DNA of 64,000 bases from Gemmatimonadales bacterium (GCA_009838765.1 VXQX01000040.1:1-64000), one strand, 5' to 3'; shown: positions 34,535 through 43,836, counted from the first letter of the stretch. Made by a program: numbers and translations. Notes: a model not told the origin generated them from the sequence alone.

Positions 34535-36775
34535 TCAGAACACCACCCGGTAGACGACGTTCAGGCTCCGCCCGGCCTCCGGCATGATCTCCTTCACCCG
34601 GGAGAGGTGGTTGCGGTACTCGGTGTTCGCGGCGTTGGCGAGGCTCACGGTCAGGACATTCAGGCGCCCGCCCAGCGTGAACCGCACCCCGGCCGCGGCG
34701 TTGAAGACGGTGTATCCGGGCGTCGGCGTCTCGAATTCACCGACCCGGTCCTGCTCGTCCGCCATCTCGGCCTCCGCCCGCACATACCACGACGGCCTCT
34801 CGTACTTCAGGGCCACGTGGCCCTTGAGCGGAGGAACGAGAGGCAAGGGCCGGCCGGTCTCCTTGAGACTGCCCTTGACCGATGAGGCCACGCCCTCCAG
34901 CGCCAGCCCCCGCCCGGCGTCGACGTCCGCGCCGAGTTCGACGCCGCTGAACACGGCGTCGTTGCCCTGAAACTGATAGATCGGGAGGCGGACGCGGCTC
35001 AGGCGACCCGTGTCCTCCCCGTAGATGTGGTTCCTGATGTCGTTGTGGAATCCGGTCACCTCGGCCCTCAGCCGGTCGGACTCGAAACGGAGGAAGACAT
35101 CCAGCCCCTGCCCGACCTCGCCCTCCAGCGACGGGTTGCCCACTTCGAAGACGTAGGCTGCCAGGTGCGGCCCTTCCGAAAAGAGTTCGGGGACGTCGGG
35201 TGTGCGAAACGCCCGGGCGACGCTGGTACCGAGCACCAGCCCCGAGGCCGACTTGTAGAGGATGCCCACCGACCCCGACAGGGCCTGGAAGGTGCGGTCG
35301 CGAATCTCGCCGATGTCCGACACCCGGTCTTCCGCCGGATCGGTCCGGGTCCAGTCGTAGCGCAGCCCCGACTCGATCAGGATGGCACCCAGGTCGATCT
35401 CCTCGAGCAGGTACAGGGCCGCCTTCAACCGACGCGTGTCCGGCGTGTGCAGGGATCCCCCGTATGAAAAGTCTTCCCGGGACACGCGGCCGCCCATCGC
35501 CCCGGCCGTGAAGGGTCCCCACCTCCCATGCCGGCCCAGGACGTCCGCGTTCGCACTCTCCTGATCGAAGAGCGTGCCCACGATGTCCGCTGCTTCGATC
35601 TCGCGGTGCGTGTACGAGGTGTAGGTCGCGTCGAAGCGGAGGTTCCGGAAGGGTCCGACGGGATCTTCGACCACGGTCCGGAACTTCGATGCCACTCGCT
35701 CCATTTCGATGCGCACCCCCTCCTGATGCCCGCCGACGAAGCCACCGGGGATGCCGTAGTAGTTGCGGTAGCCGCGGAAGGAAGCCCCGAGGCGACCCCA
35801 ATCGGCCACGTAGGCCGTCCCGGCGCCCCCGCTCAACATCTCGCCGTCGGTGTTGAGAAGCGTGCCGACGGGCGTCTTCAGGTCCCCCGCCGTCCGTGCG
35901 GCCACCTCCATGCGCAGCGGCACGCGCGCCGCGATGGGGAACACGGTCGTCGCGCTGCCGGCCAGCGAGCCCGTCGAGGTCTGCGTCTGCAGCGTCGCCG
36001 CGCCCGTCACGCGGTGCGGCATGGACGACGGAATCTCGTCGCGGATGACGTTGATGACGCCGCCCAGCGCGTTGCCCCCGTAGAGCAGCGCGCCCGGACC
36101 CCGCACCACCTCGATCCGCCGCGCGGAGGACGGATCGAGGGCGGTGGTGTGGTCCGCGCCCGAGTTGGAGGCGTCCCCGACCGCCGTACCGTCCTCCAGC
36201 ATCAGTACCCGATCCCCGCTCAGTCCCCGGATCACCGGTTGCGCCACCGACGGACCCATCCTGGTGGCGGCGAGCCCCGGCATTGACGCCAGGGTTCCCG
36301 CTACGGTCGTCGTCATCTGGCGCTGCAGGTCGTCGCCCGTCATGACGCTGACCGGCCGGAGCGCCTCGGCCGCGGCCCGCTCGCTGATGGTGGCCGTCAC
36401 GACCAACTCCCCCAGCGCGAGGGGAGACGGTGACAACTCGATCACGACCTCTCCCGACTCCGCCACCGCCCGGCGCGCGCGCACCGTCCCCACGGTGACT
36501 TCCACGGTGGCGCCCCGGTACCCCAGGCGCTCGGCTCGAAGGGTGTGCACCCCCGCGGTCATCCCCGTCAGGTGGAAGGTGCCGTCGGCGCGAGTCACCG
36601 CCCTGGTCTCCCTACCGACCACCGATACGCGCGCTCCCGCCAGGGGGGAACGGGTGTTCGCGTCGCGCAGGCTGCCCTCGAAGACATACCGTCGCTCCGG
36701 CTCCTGTGCGGAAGCCCGGGGAACGACGAGCGCGGGAGCGATCGCAAGAGACAAGACGAGCGCCGGCATTCGCAT
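34535..36775 (-). CDS. ZnuD-like TonB-dependent receptor
   Basis: A 746-residue receptor: leader ending A-S-A-Q, a carboxypeptidase-regulatory-like domain (L-R-D-A-N-T-R-S-P-L-A-G-A-R-V), a plug (R-R-I-E-V-V-R-G-P-G-A-L-L-Y-G-G-N-A-L-G-G-V-I-N-V-I) and a barrel ending V-V-Y-R-V-V-F. The plug run A-D-H-T-T-A-L-D-P and the final N-T-E-Y-R-N-H-L-S-R-V-K-E resemble ZnuD-type zinc/haem receptors; that likeness is by eye. It is last in the unit with the ABC ATPase and four permeases, 24 bases after the last permease, so import across the outer membrane is likely tied to that ABC system. Confidence 0.85.
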   Translation of the reverse strand: MRMPALVLSLAIAPALVVPRASAQEPERRYVFEGSLRDANTRSPLAGARVSVVGRETRAVTRADGTFHLTGMTAGVHTLRAERLGYRGATVEVTVGTVRARRAVAESGEVVIELSPSPLALGELVVTATISERAAAEALRPVSVMTGDDLQRQMTTTVAGTLASMPGLAATRMGPSVAQPVIRGLSGDRVLMLEDGTAVGDASNSGADHTTALDPSSARRIEVVRGPGALLYGGNALGGVINVIRDEIPSSMPHRVTGAATLQTQTSTGSLAGSATTVFPIAARVPLRMEVAARTAGDLKTPVGTLLNTDGEMLSGGAGTAYVADWGRLGASFRGYRNYYGIPGGFVGGHQEGVRIEMERVASKFRTVVEDPVGPFRNLRFDATYTSYTHREIEAADIVGTLFDQESANADVLGRHGRWGPFTAGAMGGRVSREDFSYGGSLHTPDTRRLKAALYLLEEIDLGAILIESGLRYDWTRTDPAEDRVSDIGEIRDRTFQALSGSVGILYKSASGLVLGTSVARAFRTPDVPELFSEGPHLAAYVFEVGNPSLEGEVGQGLDVFLRFESDRLRAEVTGFHNDIRNHIYGEDTGRLSRVRLPIYQFQGNDAVFSGVELGADVDAGRGLALEGVASSVKGSLKETGRPLPLVPPLKGHVALKYERPSWYVRAEAEMADEQDRVGEFETPTPGYTVFNAAAGVRFTLGGRLNVLTVSLANAANTEYRNHLSRVKEIMPEAGRSLNVVYRVVF

Positions 36776-36799
36776 GCGTTCTCTCCGGTTGAGGGGGCT

Positions 36800-38206
36800 T
36801 CAACTCTTGGCCGCTCCGACTGACTCCCGCAAGGTGGGTGGCGACGCCCGGCGGACGGAGCCGGCCGCGAGCGCGAGGATCGAGGCGAGGACGAGGGCGG
36901 TCGCCGCCGGGAAGCCGGCCCGCGTCGCGCTTTCCTCGGTTGCGGCCGGCTCGAAGACGGGCACGCCCTCCCAATCAACCGCATCGATGGGCGTGGCGGC
37001 GAAGAAGTGCGGGTAGAAGTAGGTCTTCAACCGCTCGTGGTGCCGGCGGACGGCGTCCTGGTAGGCGAGTTGCGCTTCAAGATCGGTCGCCGCGAGGCGG
37101 TCGAGGGCGAGCTGGGCGGCGAGCGGGGGCACGAGCAGCGACCAGCGCCGCGCCCACCGTTCCCGCTCCCGCAGCACGCCCCGGTACGCGCCCGACGCCT
37201 CGCGCGCGGCCCGGTCGCCCCGGTGGTTCATGGCGTAGTACCAGGCCCAGGTGAACACGTCCTCCGGAACCTTCCGGCCGCTCCACTCCGGATAGTCCTC
37301 GTAAAAGCCCTGCATCGTCTCGTCCTTCGTCAGGTCCCAGGCCTCGTGATATCCCTGCCGCTGGCGCACGGTGAGTTCCAGCGCCTCCGGGACGGGGTGG
37401 AGGATGGCGTTCGCGAGGCTGAGCGCGGCGGGGGCCAGGAGGGTGAGCCCCACCCAGGTCCCGACGAGGATCATGGCGTTGGCGGTGGAGGATCGGCGCC
37501 CGGACGCGACCCCGAGGCAGAGCGCGAACCAGAAGGCGGTGTGCAGCGCGATGAGCGCGATCGCCCATCCGGCCCGGCCGTCGAGGGGGACACCCGCCAG
37601 CGACGCCGCAACCGCGACCGGCACGGCCACCAGCGCGCCGACGAGACAGGCGCGCGACGCGAGCTTGAGGGAGAGCAGCCGCCGCGGCCGGGCGAAGAGG
37701 CGGACGAGGTTCCAGGTGCCCCCTTCCCGCTCGCTGGAGACGAGGTCGTAGGTGAGGGCGATGATGAAGAGGGGGAGGAGCGCGATGAGGAGGAAGGCGA
37801 GGTCGAGGTCGCCCGCCGCGGCGAGGCGCGGGTTCACCGTCTCGTGTTCGTAGAGTTGTCCTTCGAGCGCCAGGAGCCGGATCCGCAGGCTGGCCGTCTC
37901 GACCTCCGTCCGGCCCCGGGCGAGCCCCGCCAGAGGCAGGGACGGCTGCGGGGCCGGGAAAGCCAGGTAGTAGAGCACCTCCCCCGCTTCCGTCGTGGGA
38001 GGATAGGTGGAGAGTAGGTAGGCCAGCTGGTCGCGGTAGGCGGTCTCCGCGGCGATCGCGGAAGACGCCGCCGCTTCGACGTTGCGGCCGCCGCGCCACG
38101 CCGCGTAGACCCCGATCGCCAGGAGCAGGACGACGGCGACGGCGACGCCGGTGGAGCGCGTCAGCCGGAGGATGTCGAGCCTGAGCAGCCTGAGCCGCGC
38201 CTTCAC
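36800..38206 (-). CDS. ABC-2 permease, DUF3526-like, type B copy 2
   Basis: A 468-residue permease. The first helix (V-A-V-A-V-V-L-L-L-A-I-G-V-Y) is followed by an extracytoplasmic loop of about 120 residues, then a cluster of helices including L-P-L-F-I-I-A-L-T-Y-D-L-V-S-S-E-R-E-G-G-T-W, the coupling segment of ABC-2/NosY-type permeases. A second large loop precedes the last helix. The GTG start overlaps the previous stop as GTGA. It is most like the permease at 39717 (E-R-E-Q-G-T-L-A-L-T-L). Confidence 0.8.
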   Translation of the reverse strand: MKARLRLLRLDILRLTRSTGVAVAVVLLLAIGVYAAWRGGRNVEAAASSAIAAETAYRDQLAYLLSTYPPTTEAGEVLYYLAFPAPQPSLPLAGLARGRTEVETASLRIRLLALEGQLYEHETVNPRLAAAGDLDLAFLLIALLPLFIIALTYDLVSSEREGGTWNLVRLFARPRRLLSLKLASRACLVGALVAVPVAVAASLAGVPLDGRAGWAIALIALHTAFWFALCLGVASGRRSSTANAMILVGTWVGLTLLAPAALSLANAILHPVPEALELTVRQRQGYHEAWDLTKDETMQGFYEDYPEWSGRKVPEDVFTWAWYYAMNHRGDRAAREASGAYRGVLRERERWARRWSLLVPPLAAQLALDRLAATDLEAQLAYQDAVRRHHERLKTYFYPHFFAATPIDAVDWEGVPVFEPAATEESATRAGFPAATALVLASILALAAGSVRRASPPTLRESVGAAKS

Positions 38207-39666
38207 TCTGCGGCCCGATCCACCCCGACGCGCGCGAGCCGCGTCCGCGCCAGGCCGAGGCCGAGGAGCGGAAGGAGAAGCCACAGGCCGAGCGCGGCCA
38301 GGGAGAGCGTGCGGCCGGCGAGCGCTCCTCCGAGCGGAGGCGGCCGCGTCCCGAAGGTCGGGAATTCCGCCCAGCTATCCCGCGGCAGGCGCTGGGCGCG
38401 GTCGTTCTCGTAGCGGATCTCGTTGATGTGGAGATCGTTGAGACGCTGTATGAGGTCGTACCGGTGGGCTTCGGCCTGCGCCCGGAACGCCTCCACCGCC
38501 TCGGGCCCGGTCCCGGATACCGCCATCGAGAGGTCCCTCGCCGCGAGATAGGGGGAGAACAGCCCCGCCCACGACAGGACGCGGTCCTGACGGCGCTGGC
38601 CTTCGACGAGGTCCTGCTGCTGCTCCTCGTGGATTCGGCTGGTGACGGCCTCCCCTTCGCGGCTCACCACGCCGCCCCAGTTCAGGGGAAGCTCCTCGAC
38701 GGAGCCCACGTCGTAGCGCGCCAGGTACTCGTCCCGCAGCGAACGGAAGAAGGGGTCCTGCGGGTTGTGGCTGTCCCCGACCTCGTTCAGCGCGCGTTCC
38801 ACCTGGGCGGTGAACTCGGCGCGGGAGGGCAGCGGATGCAGCGCCCCGGCGACAGAGGCCCCGAGGCGCGGCACGGCGACGCAGAGGACGACCCATACCG
38901 CGATCAACTGCGCGAGCGCGCTCCGCGAGGAGGCCCGGAAGGCAGACGCCAGGACCGTCAGCAGCACCCAGCCCACCAGGTAGGCCGCGTAGATGCCCGC
39001 CAGGCCGGCGATGCGTCCGGGCGAGACCGGGCCCACCGCCCCGGACCCGGCGATGGCGACCGCGGCGACACCGATGGGAAGGGCCGCGAGGGCCGCCACG
39101 GCCCCCGTGCCCAGCACTTTGCCCGCGAGGATCTGGGCGGGCGTCGCCCCCTGGGCGAGGAGGAGTCGAAGCGTGCCCCGCTCCCGCTCGGCGCTCACCG
39201 AGGCGAAGCCCGCGACCACGACGAACAGCGGCAGGAGGAGCGCCAGGACGGTCGCCGGAGTGAGGCGGCCGAAGCGCAGCATCCCGGTCGCATGCCGGGC
39301 ATCGCCGAAGTTGGCCGTGTTCTGCCGGTGACCTTCGAGGAAGAGCGAGGTCCCCGCCCACGCGCCGACCCCTGGGTCGAAGAAGGCGAGCGGCGCCTCC
39401 TCCCGAAAGACGAGGAACCCGTAGTGGATGACCCGGTGCGGATGCCGGTCCGGCTGCTCCAGCCACTGGCGCTCGACCATCGCCTGGTAGCGGGCGCGCT
39501 GCTCCGCCTCGCTCGCGGCGTGATGCCGCGCTCCGAGGACCGCGACCACGCCGAGGGCGATGACGAGCCCAAGCAGGAAGATGACGTACCGGTCCTCACG
39601 GACCGCGCCCACCTGCCGGCGGGCGACGAGCAACGTGTTGCGGAGACCCGCTCTCCATGTACTCAT
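38203..39666 (-). CDS. ABC-2 permease, DUF3526-like, type A copy 2
   Basis: A 487-residue permease with the same plan: one helix, large outer loop, five or so helices, large loop, last helix. Its first loop holds H-Y-G-F-L-V-F and G-V-G-A-W-A-G-T-S-L-F-L-E-G-H-R-Q-N, matching the permease at 41149 (G-V-D-P-Y-T-G-T-S-V-W-L-E-A-H-R-Q-N). The coupling segment is S-A-E-R-E-R-G-T-L-R-L-L-L-A. The ATG at 39666 was chosen because M-S-T-W-R-A-G begins the family alignment; the frame upstream is a shadow of the next gene. Confidence 0.82.
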   Translation of the reverse strand: MSTWRAGLRNTLLVARRQVGAVREDRYVIFLLGLVIALGVVAVLGARHHAASEAEQRARYQAMVERQWLEQPDRHPHRVIHYGFLVFREEAPLAFFDPGVGAWAGTSLFLEGHRQNTANFGDARHATGMLRFGRLTPATVLALLLPLFVVVAGFASVSAERERGTLRLLLAQGATPAQILAGKVLGTGAVAALAALPIGVAAVAIAGSGAVGPVSPGRIAGLAGIYAAYLVGWVLLTVLASAFRASSRSALAQLIAVWVVLCVAVPRLGASVAGALHPLPSRAEFTAQVERALNEVGDSHNPQDPFFRSLRDEYLARYDVGSVEELPLNWGGVVSREGEAVTSRIHEEQQQDLVEGQRRQDRVLSWAGLFSPYLAARDLSMAVSGTGPEAVEAFRAQAEAHRYDLIQRLNDLHINEIRYENDRAQRLPRDSWAEFPTFGTRPPPLGGALAGRTLSLAALGLWLLLPLLGLGLARTRLARVGVDRAAE

Positions 39667-39716
39667 TTGTTCGATCCTACCGTCCGACGAAGAGGGAACT
39701 GGTCGTGAGCAGGGCT

Positions 39717-41147
39717 TCAGGTTGCGCCCCGCACTCGGCCGAGTCGGACGCCCGCGCCCGCAGCCACCAGGCCGAGGAGCGCGCCCAGGACGGCAAGGGG
39801 CACGGCGGCGCGGCGCGCGACCTCGCCGGACGCCTCGTCGGCGAGACGGAATTGCGGCACGCGGGAAAGGGCGCTGGCGTCCATCTGCTCGCCGGCGACG
39901 ATGGCGGGCACGAAGAAGTCCCGCCAGCGCTCGGCGAAGGCGCGTACCTGCGACTGGAAGCCGGCGAACCGCGCGTCCCCCGTCCCCGCCGCGTCGAGGA
40001 GCACTTCCTGGGCGAGGAGCGCCGGCGACAGGAAACGGTAGCGGCGGACGAGGGCGATCTGCTCCGCGCGGCGCGCATCGTGTTCCGCCGTCACCTCCTC
40101 CAGGCGGCGGTTGACCGCGTCCGTGGCGGCCCACGCCAGCGCGCCGAGGCCGGGCTCTTCGGCCACCACACCCTCGGCCATCTCGGGATGATCCTCCAGG
40201 TACCGGGCGAGGAGTTCGCTGCGGCGGTTCACGGCCTCGTTCGAGGCCTCGCGCTGGGCGGTGATCATCTGCACGCGCGACGGCAACGGGTGCAGCAGGC
40301 CCGCCGCGATGTTGATCGAGGCCGGGAGCACGACGACCAGGACCAGCCACGCGCCCACCAGCACCGTGGCGTTCCAGGCGGAGGACCGGCGCAGGCTGTT
40401 CACCCACGCCGCGAGCACGAACCAGAAGAGCGCGTACGCGACGACGGCGGCGCACCAGAGGAGGATCCGGCCGGGCGCGCCGAAGCCTCCCGTCACGAGG
40501 AGCCCGACCAGCGAGACCGCCAGCACCATGCCCACCGCCAGCAGAGCGCGGAAGGCGAGCTTCGCCGCCACGACGCCCCGCGCCGAAACGGGCTGCGACA
40601 GGGTCAGCGCCAGCGTCCCCTGCTCGCGCTCCTCCGAGAGAACGTTGAAGCTCAGGGCCAGCACGAGCAGCGGCAGCAGGTAGATGACCACGAAGGCCAG
40701 GTCGAAGCGCCCGACCATCAGGTTGAGGGGGCTCTCGACCTCTCCGTTCTGCTGGAACGACGACTCGTTGGTGTAGATGTTGACGTCGTAGTAGTACGGC
40801 AGCAGGTCGCTCTGCCCGACCGTGAGCGCCGTCAGGGGGCCCGGCGTCAGCACCGCCGTGTGGCGGCCCCGCGCCCCGCCCAGCACGTTCGGGAGCCGTG
40901 GATCGGAGAAGCGCGAAGCGGGCTCCGCTCCGGCCTCGATGTCGGCCAGTTCCTGTGCGAGGGCCTGCGCGCGCTCGACGTTGCCGGCCTGCGCGGCCTC
41001 CACGGTACGCTCCTGAAAGCGCGTCCAGACCACGCCGTTGACCAGCGCGTAGACGAGCAGGAGCGCGAAGAGCCCGAGCGCGATCCGGAGCGGCCGGTCC
41101 GCCATGAGCAGACGCCACTCGTTCCGGAGTACGGTGCGCGCGGTCAT
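39717..41147 (-). CDS. ABC-2 permease, DUF3526-like, type B copy 1
   Basis: A 476-residue permease. N-terminal helix after L-R-N-E-W-R-L-L-M-A-D; a first outer loop with Tyr/Asn-rich D-V-N-I-Y-T-N-E; coupling segment L-S-E-E-R-E-Q-G-T-L-A-L-T-L-S; second outer loop rich in charged helix; final helix. It starts one base after the stop of the type A permease upstream, so the A-B pair is translated together. It probably forms a heterodimer with that protein, served by the ATPase at 42592. Confidence 0.82.
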   Translation of the reverse strand: MTARTVLRNEWRLLMADRPLRIALGLFALLLVYALVNGVVWTRFQERTVEAAQAGNVERAQALAQELADIEAGAEPASRFSDPRLPNVLGGARGRHTAVLTPGPLTALTVGQSDLLPYYYDVNIYTNESSFQQNGEVESPLNLMVGRFDLAFVVIYLLPLLVLALSFNVLSEEREQGTLALTLSQPVSARGVVAAKLAFRALLAVGMVLAVSLVGLLVTGGFGAPGRILLWCAAVVAYALFWFVLAAWVNSLRRSSAWNATVLVGAWLVLVVVLPASINIAAGLLHPLPSRVQMITAQREASNEAVNRRSELLARYLEDHPEMAEGVVAEEPGLGALAWAATDAVNRRLEEVTAEHDARRAEQIALVRRYRFLSPALLAQEVLLDAAGTGDARFAGFQSQVRAFAERWRDFFVPAIVAGEQMDASALSRVPQFRLADEASGEVARRAAVPLAVLGALLGLVAAGAGVRLGRVRGAT

Positions 41148-41148
41148 C

Positions 41149-42573
41149 CTACGTCACCTCCGCGCGCCGTACGCGCGCCGCGGCCATCAGGATCGTTCCC
41201 GCGAGCCATCCCCCGAGAACGACGAGCGACAGGATCCGGTTGCCGAGCACCCAGGCCAGGGTCGGGGCATCGTACCGCAGCGGCGGGGTCGACTCCCAGA
41301 GTTCGGCTCCGGCCTGGTAGGAGAAGTCGCCGCTGACGGAGTTCTCGGTGAGGTCGCCATTCATGCGCCGCATCAGATCCCGGCGGTAGGTCTCCGCGGC
41401 GCCCGCGAAGTGCCGGTGCTGCTCGACATCGGTCCCGGCCAGTCCCATGGAGAGCGCGCGCACCGCGAGCAGCGGCGCCGCCACCGCCATCATCTCGTGG
41501 ACGGCCCCCTGGCGCTCAAACGTATCCCAGAGGGCGCCGTAGTTGCGGTCGAAGATCCGGTTGCCGAACTCCTCGCTCGCCTGGAGCAGGACGCCCGACT
41601 GGTTGATCGGCAGATCTTCGACCCGCTCGACCCCGTACTCCGTCAGCAGGCCCTCGGTCAGCGCCTCGTTGTCCGGACGCGCGATGTCCTCGGTGCCGGA
41701 GGCCATCTCCCGTTCCACCGTCCGGGCGAACTCGAGGGCGGATGGCGTGGGGTGCATCCACTTCGACAGGTCCACCGCCACGCGCGGCGCGACGAGCCCG
41801 TTCACCACCCACACGCCCAGGAGAATCACCAGCGCGGTGCGCGTCGAGCGGGCCCAGGCGGAGACGGCCAGGGAGAGCGCCACGAAGGCGGCGAAATAGA
41901 TCAGATAGACGACGGCCAGGACCGCGGCCCGGGCCACGGGGGATGCCGCCGGACCGGGGCTCCCGACGACGAGCGCCGCCGCCCCCACCGCCGCCGCCGG
42001 CACCAGCAGCAGCGCCAGCGCGCCGGCGATGCCGAGCGTTTTTCCGAGCGCCAGATCGCGCCGCCCCACCCCGGTCGCTAGCAGTTGACGCAGCGTGCCC
42101 CGCTCCCGCTCGCCGGCGAGCGCGCCGAAGGTGAGGAGGATGATGAGCAGGGGCACGAGGTGCTGCAGCACCTGCGCCGCCGTGAGGGCGCCGATGCGCT
42201 GGGCCGCCGTCGCGTCCTGGGCCGGTCGCAGCAGGAAGTCGTTCTGCCGGTGCGCTTCGAGCCACACCGATGTCCCGGTGTAGGGGTCCACCCCTTCGTC
42301 CACGAAGGACAGCGCGAGGCGAGGCTTGAACGCATAGATGCCGTAGTGGGCCGCGGAATGGGGATTCTTCTCGCCCTGCGACTCCCAGTGGTCGCGGGCG
42401 GTCGCCTGTGCGGCCGCGTGCTCCCGCTGCGCCTCCCGCGCCTGCACCCATCCGTGGCCCAGCGAGACGAGCAGCAGCGCTCCAACGAGGATGGCGCACC
42501 ACCGGAAGCGGCCGTCCCGAAGGACGTCGGTGAATTCCTTGCGGATGATATGACGGATACTGTGCCTGATCAT
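41149..42573 (-). CDS. ABC-2 permease, DUF3526-like, type A copy 1
   Basis: A 474-residue permease following the ATPase by 18 bases. It has an N-terminal helix, an outer loop with H-Y-G-I-Y-A-F-K-P and G-T-S-V-W-L-E-A-H-R-Q-N, helices around G-E-R-E-R-G-T-L-R-Q-L-L-A-T, a second outer loop with the polar motif N-Q-S-G-V-L-L-Q, and an end helix. DUF3526 permeases belong with NosY/GldF-type systems, which tend to move or expel material at the envelope rather than import solutes. The ligand is unknown. Confidence 0.82.
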   Translation of the reverse strand: MIRHSIRHIIRKEFTDVLRDGRFRWCAILVGALLLVSLGHGWVQAREAQREHAAAQATARDHWESQGEKNPHSAAHYGIYAFKPRLALSFVDEGVDPYTGTSVWLEAHRQNDFLLRPAQDATAAQRIGALTAAQVLQHLVPLLIILLTFGALAGERERGTLRQLLATGVGRRDLALGKTLGIAGALALLLVPAAAVGAAALVVGSPGPAASPVARAAVLAVVYLIYFAAFVALSLAVSAWARSTRTALVILLGVWVVNGLVAPRVAVDLSKWMHPTPSALEFARTVEREMASGTEDIARPDNEALTEGLLTEYGVERVEDLPINQSGVLLQASEEFGNRIFDRNYGALWDTFERQGAVHEMMAVAAPLLAVRALSMGLAGTDVEQHRHFAGAAETYRRDLMRRMNGDLTENSVSGDFSYQAGAELWESTPPLRYDAPTLAWVLGNRILSLVVLGGWLAGTILMAAARVRRAEVT

Positions 42574-42591
42574 CTACGCCTCCCAGTCGTG

Positions 42592-43332
42592 CTAGTCGTG
42601 CATGTGTTCCAGGTAGACGCGCTCGAGATCCGCGTGGCCGATCTCGTCCGTGCCCAGCTCCGTGACGAGGCTCCCGTAGCGCATGATGCCCACACGCGTT
42701 CCGGTCTCCTTGGCGCGAAACAGGTCGTGCGTCGCCATGAGCACCGCGACGCCGCCATGCCTGAGCCGTTCGATGAGGGCCGAGAACTCGTTGGAGGCCT
42801 TGGGGTCGAGACCGGACGTCGGCTCATCGAGCAGGAGGGCGTCGGCTTCCTTGGCCATCGCGATCGCGATGCCGACCTTCTGCCGCATGCCCTTGGAGTA
42901 CTCGGACACGCGGCGGTCGACCGCGTCGCGCTCCAGGCCGGCTTCGACGAGGATGTCGGCGAGCCGTTCGCGCCCCAGCGACCCCTTCCCGCCCAGGGCG
43001 GCGAAGTACTCGAGGTTCTCGAGTCCGCTGAGGTTGCGGTACAGCATCACCTGTTCCGGGATGTAGGCGAGCCGGTGCTTCGTCTCGCGGTCGTGGGTGG
43101 ACACGTCCATCCCGGACACCAGGGCCTGACCCGCGGACGGCGGCACGAAGCCGAGAAAAAGGTTGATCGTCGTGGTCTTCCCCGCCCCGTTGGGGCCGAG
43201 GAGGCAGTAGACCTCTCCCGGCTCGATGGCCAGGTCGAGGGCGTCGAGGGCCTGCGTGGCGCCGTAGCGCTTGCTGAGCCCGCGGGCCTCGAGGAGGGGC
43301 GGTCGCCCCGCACCCGATTCGGCGGTCTGCAT
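42592..43332 (-). CDS. ABC transporter ATP-binding protein
   Basis: A 246-residue ATPase and the only one for the four permeases downstream. Walker A G-P-N-G-A-G-K-T, Q-loop region P-E-Q-V-M-L-Y-R-N-L-S-G, signature Y-S-K-G-M-R-Q-K-V, Walker B A-L-L-L-D-E-P-T-S-G-L-D and switch His in M-A-T-H-D are all present, so it should be active. It is closest in form to NosF/CcmA-type ATPases that pair with ABC-2 permeases. It starts 105 bases after the stop of the small His/Cys-rich protein and heads the transport part of the operon. Confidence 0.92.
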   Translation of the reverse strand: MQTAESGAGRPPLLEARGLSKRYGATQALDALDLAIEPGEVYCLLGPNGAGKTTTINLFLGFVPPSAGQALVSGMDVSTHDRETKHRLAYIPEQVMLYRNLSGLENLEYFAALGGKGSLGRERLADILVEAGLERDAVDRRVSEYSKGMRQKVGIAIAMAKEADALLLDEPTSGLDPKASNEFSALIERLRHGGVAVLMATHDLFRAKETGTRVGIMRYGSLVTELGTDEIGHADLERVYLEHMHD

Positions 43333-43437
43333 GGATTTCCATCTCTCGCGTTGGCCGCGCCGTCACCGGCGCAACGGTCGACTAGTCTCCTGCCGATCTC
43401 CCGGACCGGCAGGGCGTCGTTTCGGTACAGCTTCTGG

Positions 43438-43770
43438 TTACAGAGAGATGGGAAGCGGGGGAGCGCGGCTGCGGTGAGGGGAGAGGTGGACGGCCCGGAC
43501 GTTCAGCCGGCGCCAGCGAAGGGCGGGACCCTGCACGAGGCTGAGTTCGCCGACGCTCGGGGTCGCCGAGGAAGCCACCGGCCCCATGTTGTGCGGCAGT
43601 TCGCAGATCAGACACGCCGCCGGGGCATGGCCCCCTTCGTCGCCCCCCTCATCATCGTGCGCGTGCGAACCTTCCGCGAGACCGACGACGACGAGCGAGA
43701 GGGCGACCGGGATTCCGGCCAGCGAGCGCGTACGGCCCCAGGATCGTCCAACGTCGACCTGGTTTGCCAT
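43438..43770 (-). CDS. Small exported His/Cys-rich, probably metal-binding protein
   Basis: A 110-residue protein. GAGGGGAG lies just before the ATG at 43770. A hydrophobic leader (I-P-V-A-L-S-L-V-V-V-G-L-A) is followed at once by S-H-A-H-D-D-E-G-G-D-E-G-G-H and then C-L-I-C-E-L-P-H-N-M: a His/Asp/Glu cluster plus a CxxC, with a Met-rich end. This is the layout of small periplasmic metal-binding proteins (DUF2946-like) often found beside metal receptors. The C-terminal half is basic. It is first in the run leading to the ABC genes and the ZnuD-like receptor, which supports a metal-related role for the whole unit. Confidence 0.65.
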   Translation of the reverse strand: MANQVDVGRSWGRTRSLAGIPVALSLVVVGLAEGSHAHDDEGGDEGGHAPAACLICELPHNMGPVASSATPSVGELSLVQGPALRWRRLNVRAVHLSPHRSRAPPLPISL

Positions 43771-43836
43771 GGCTCCCCTCCCCTCACGCGATCGGCGCGC
43801 CGGCCCGCCCGAGAGCGGCCGCGTCGGCGGCGGCAC

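Noticed and set aside
43339-43451. Distant inverted repeat CCATCTCTC / GAGAGATGG around the ATPase leader
   Set aside because: Nine bases about 95 apart can arise by chance, and one arm lies in coding sequence.
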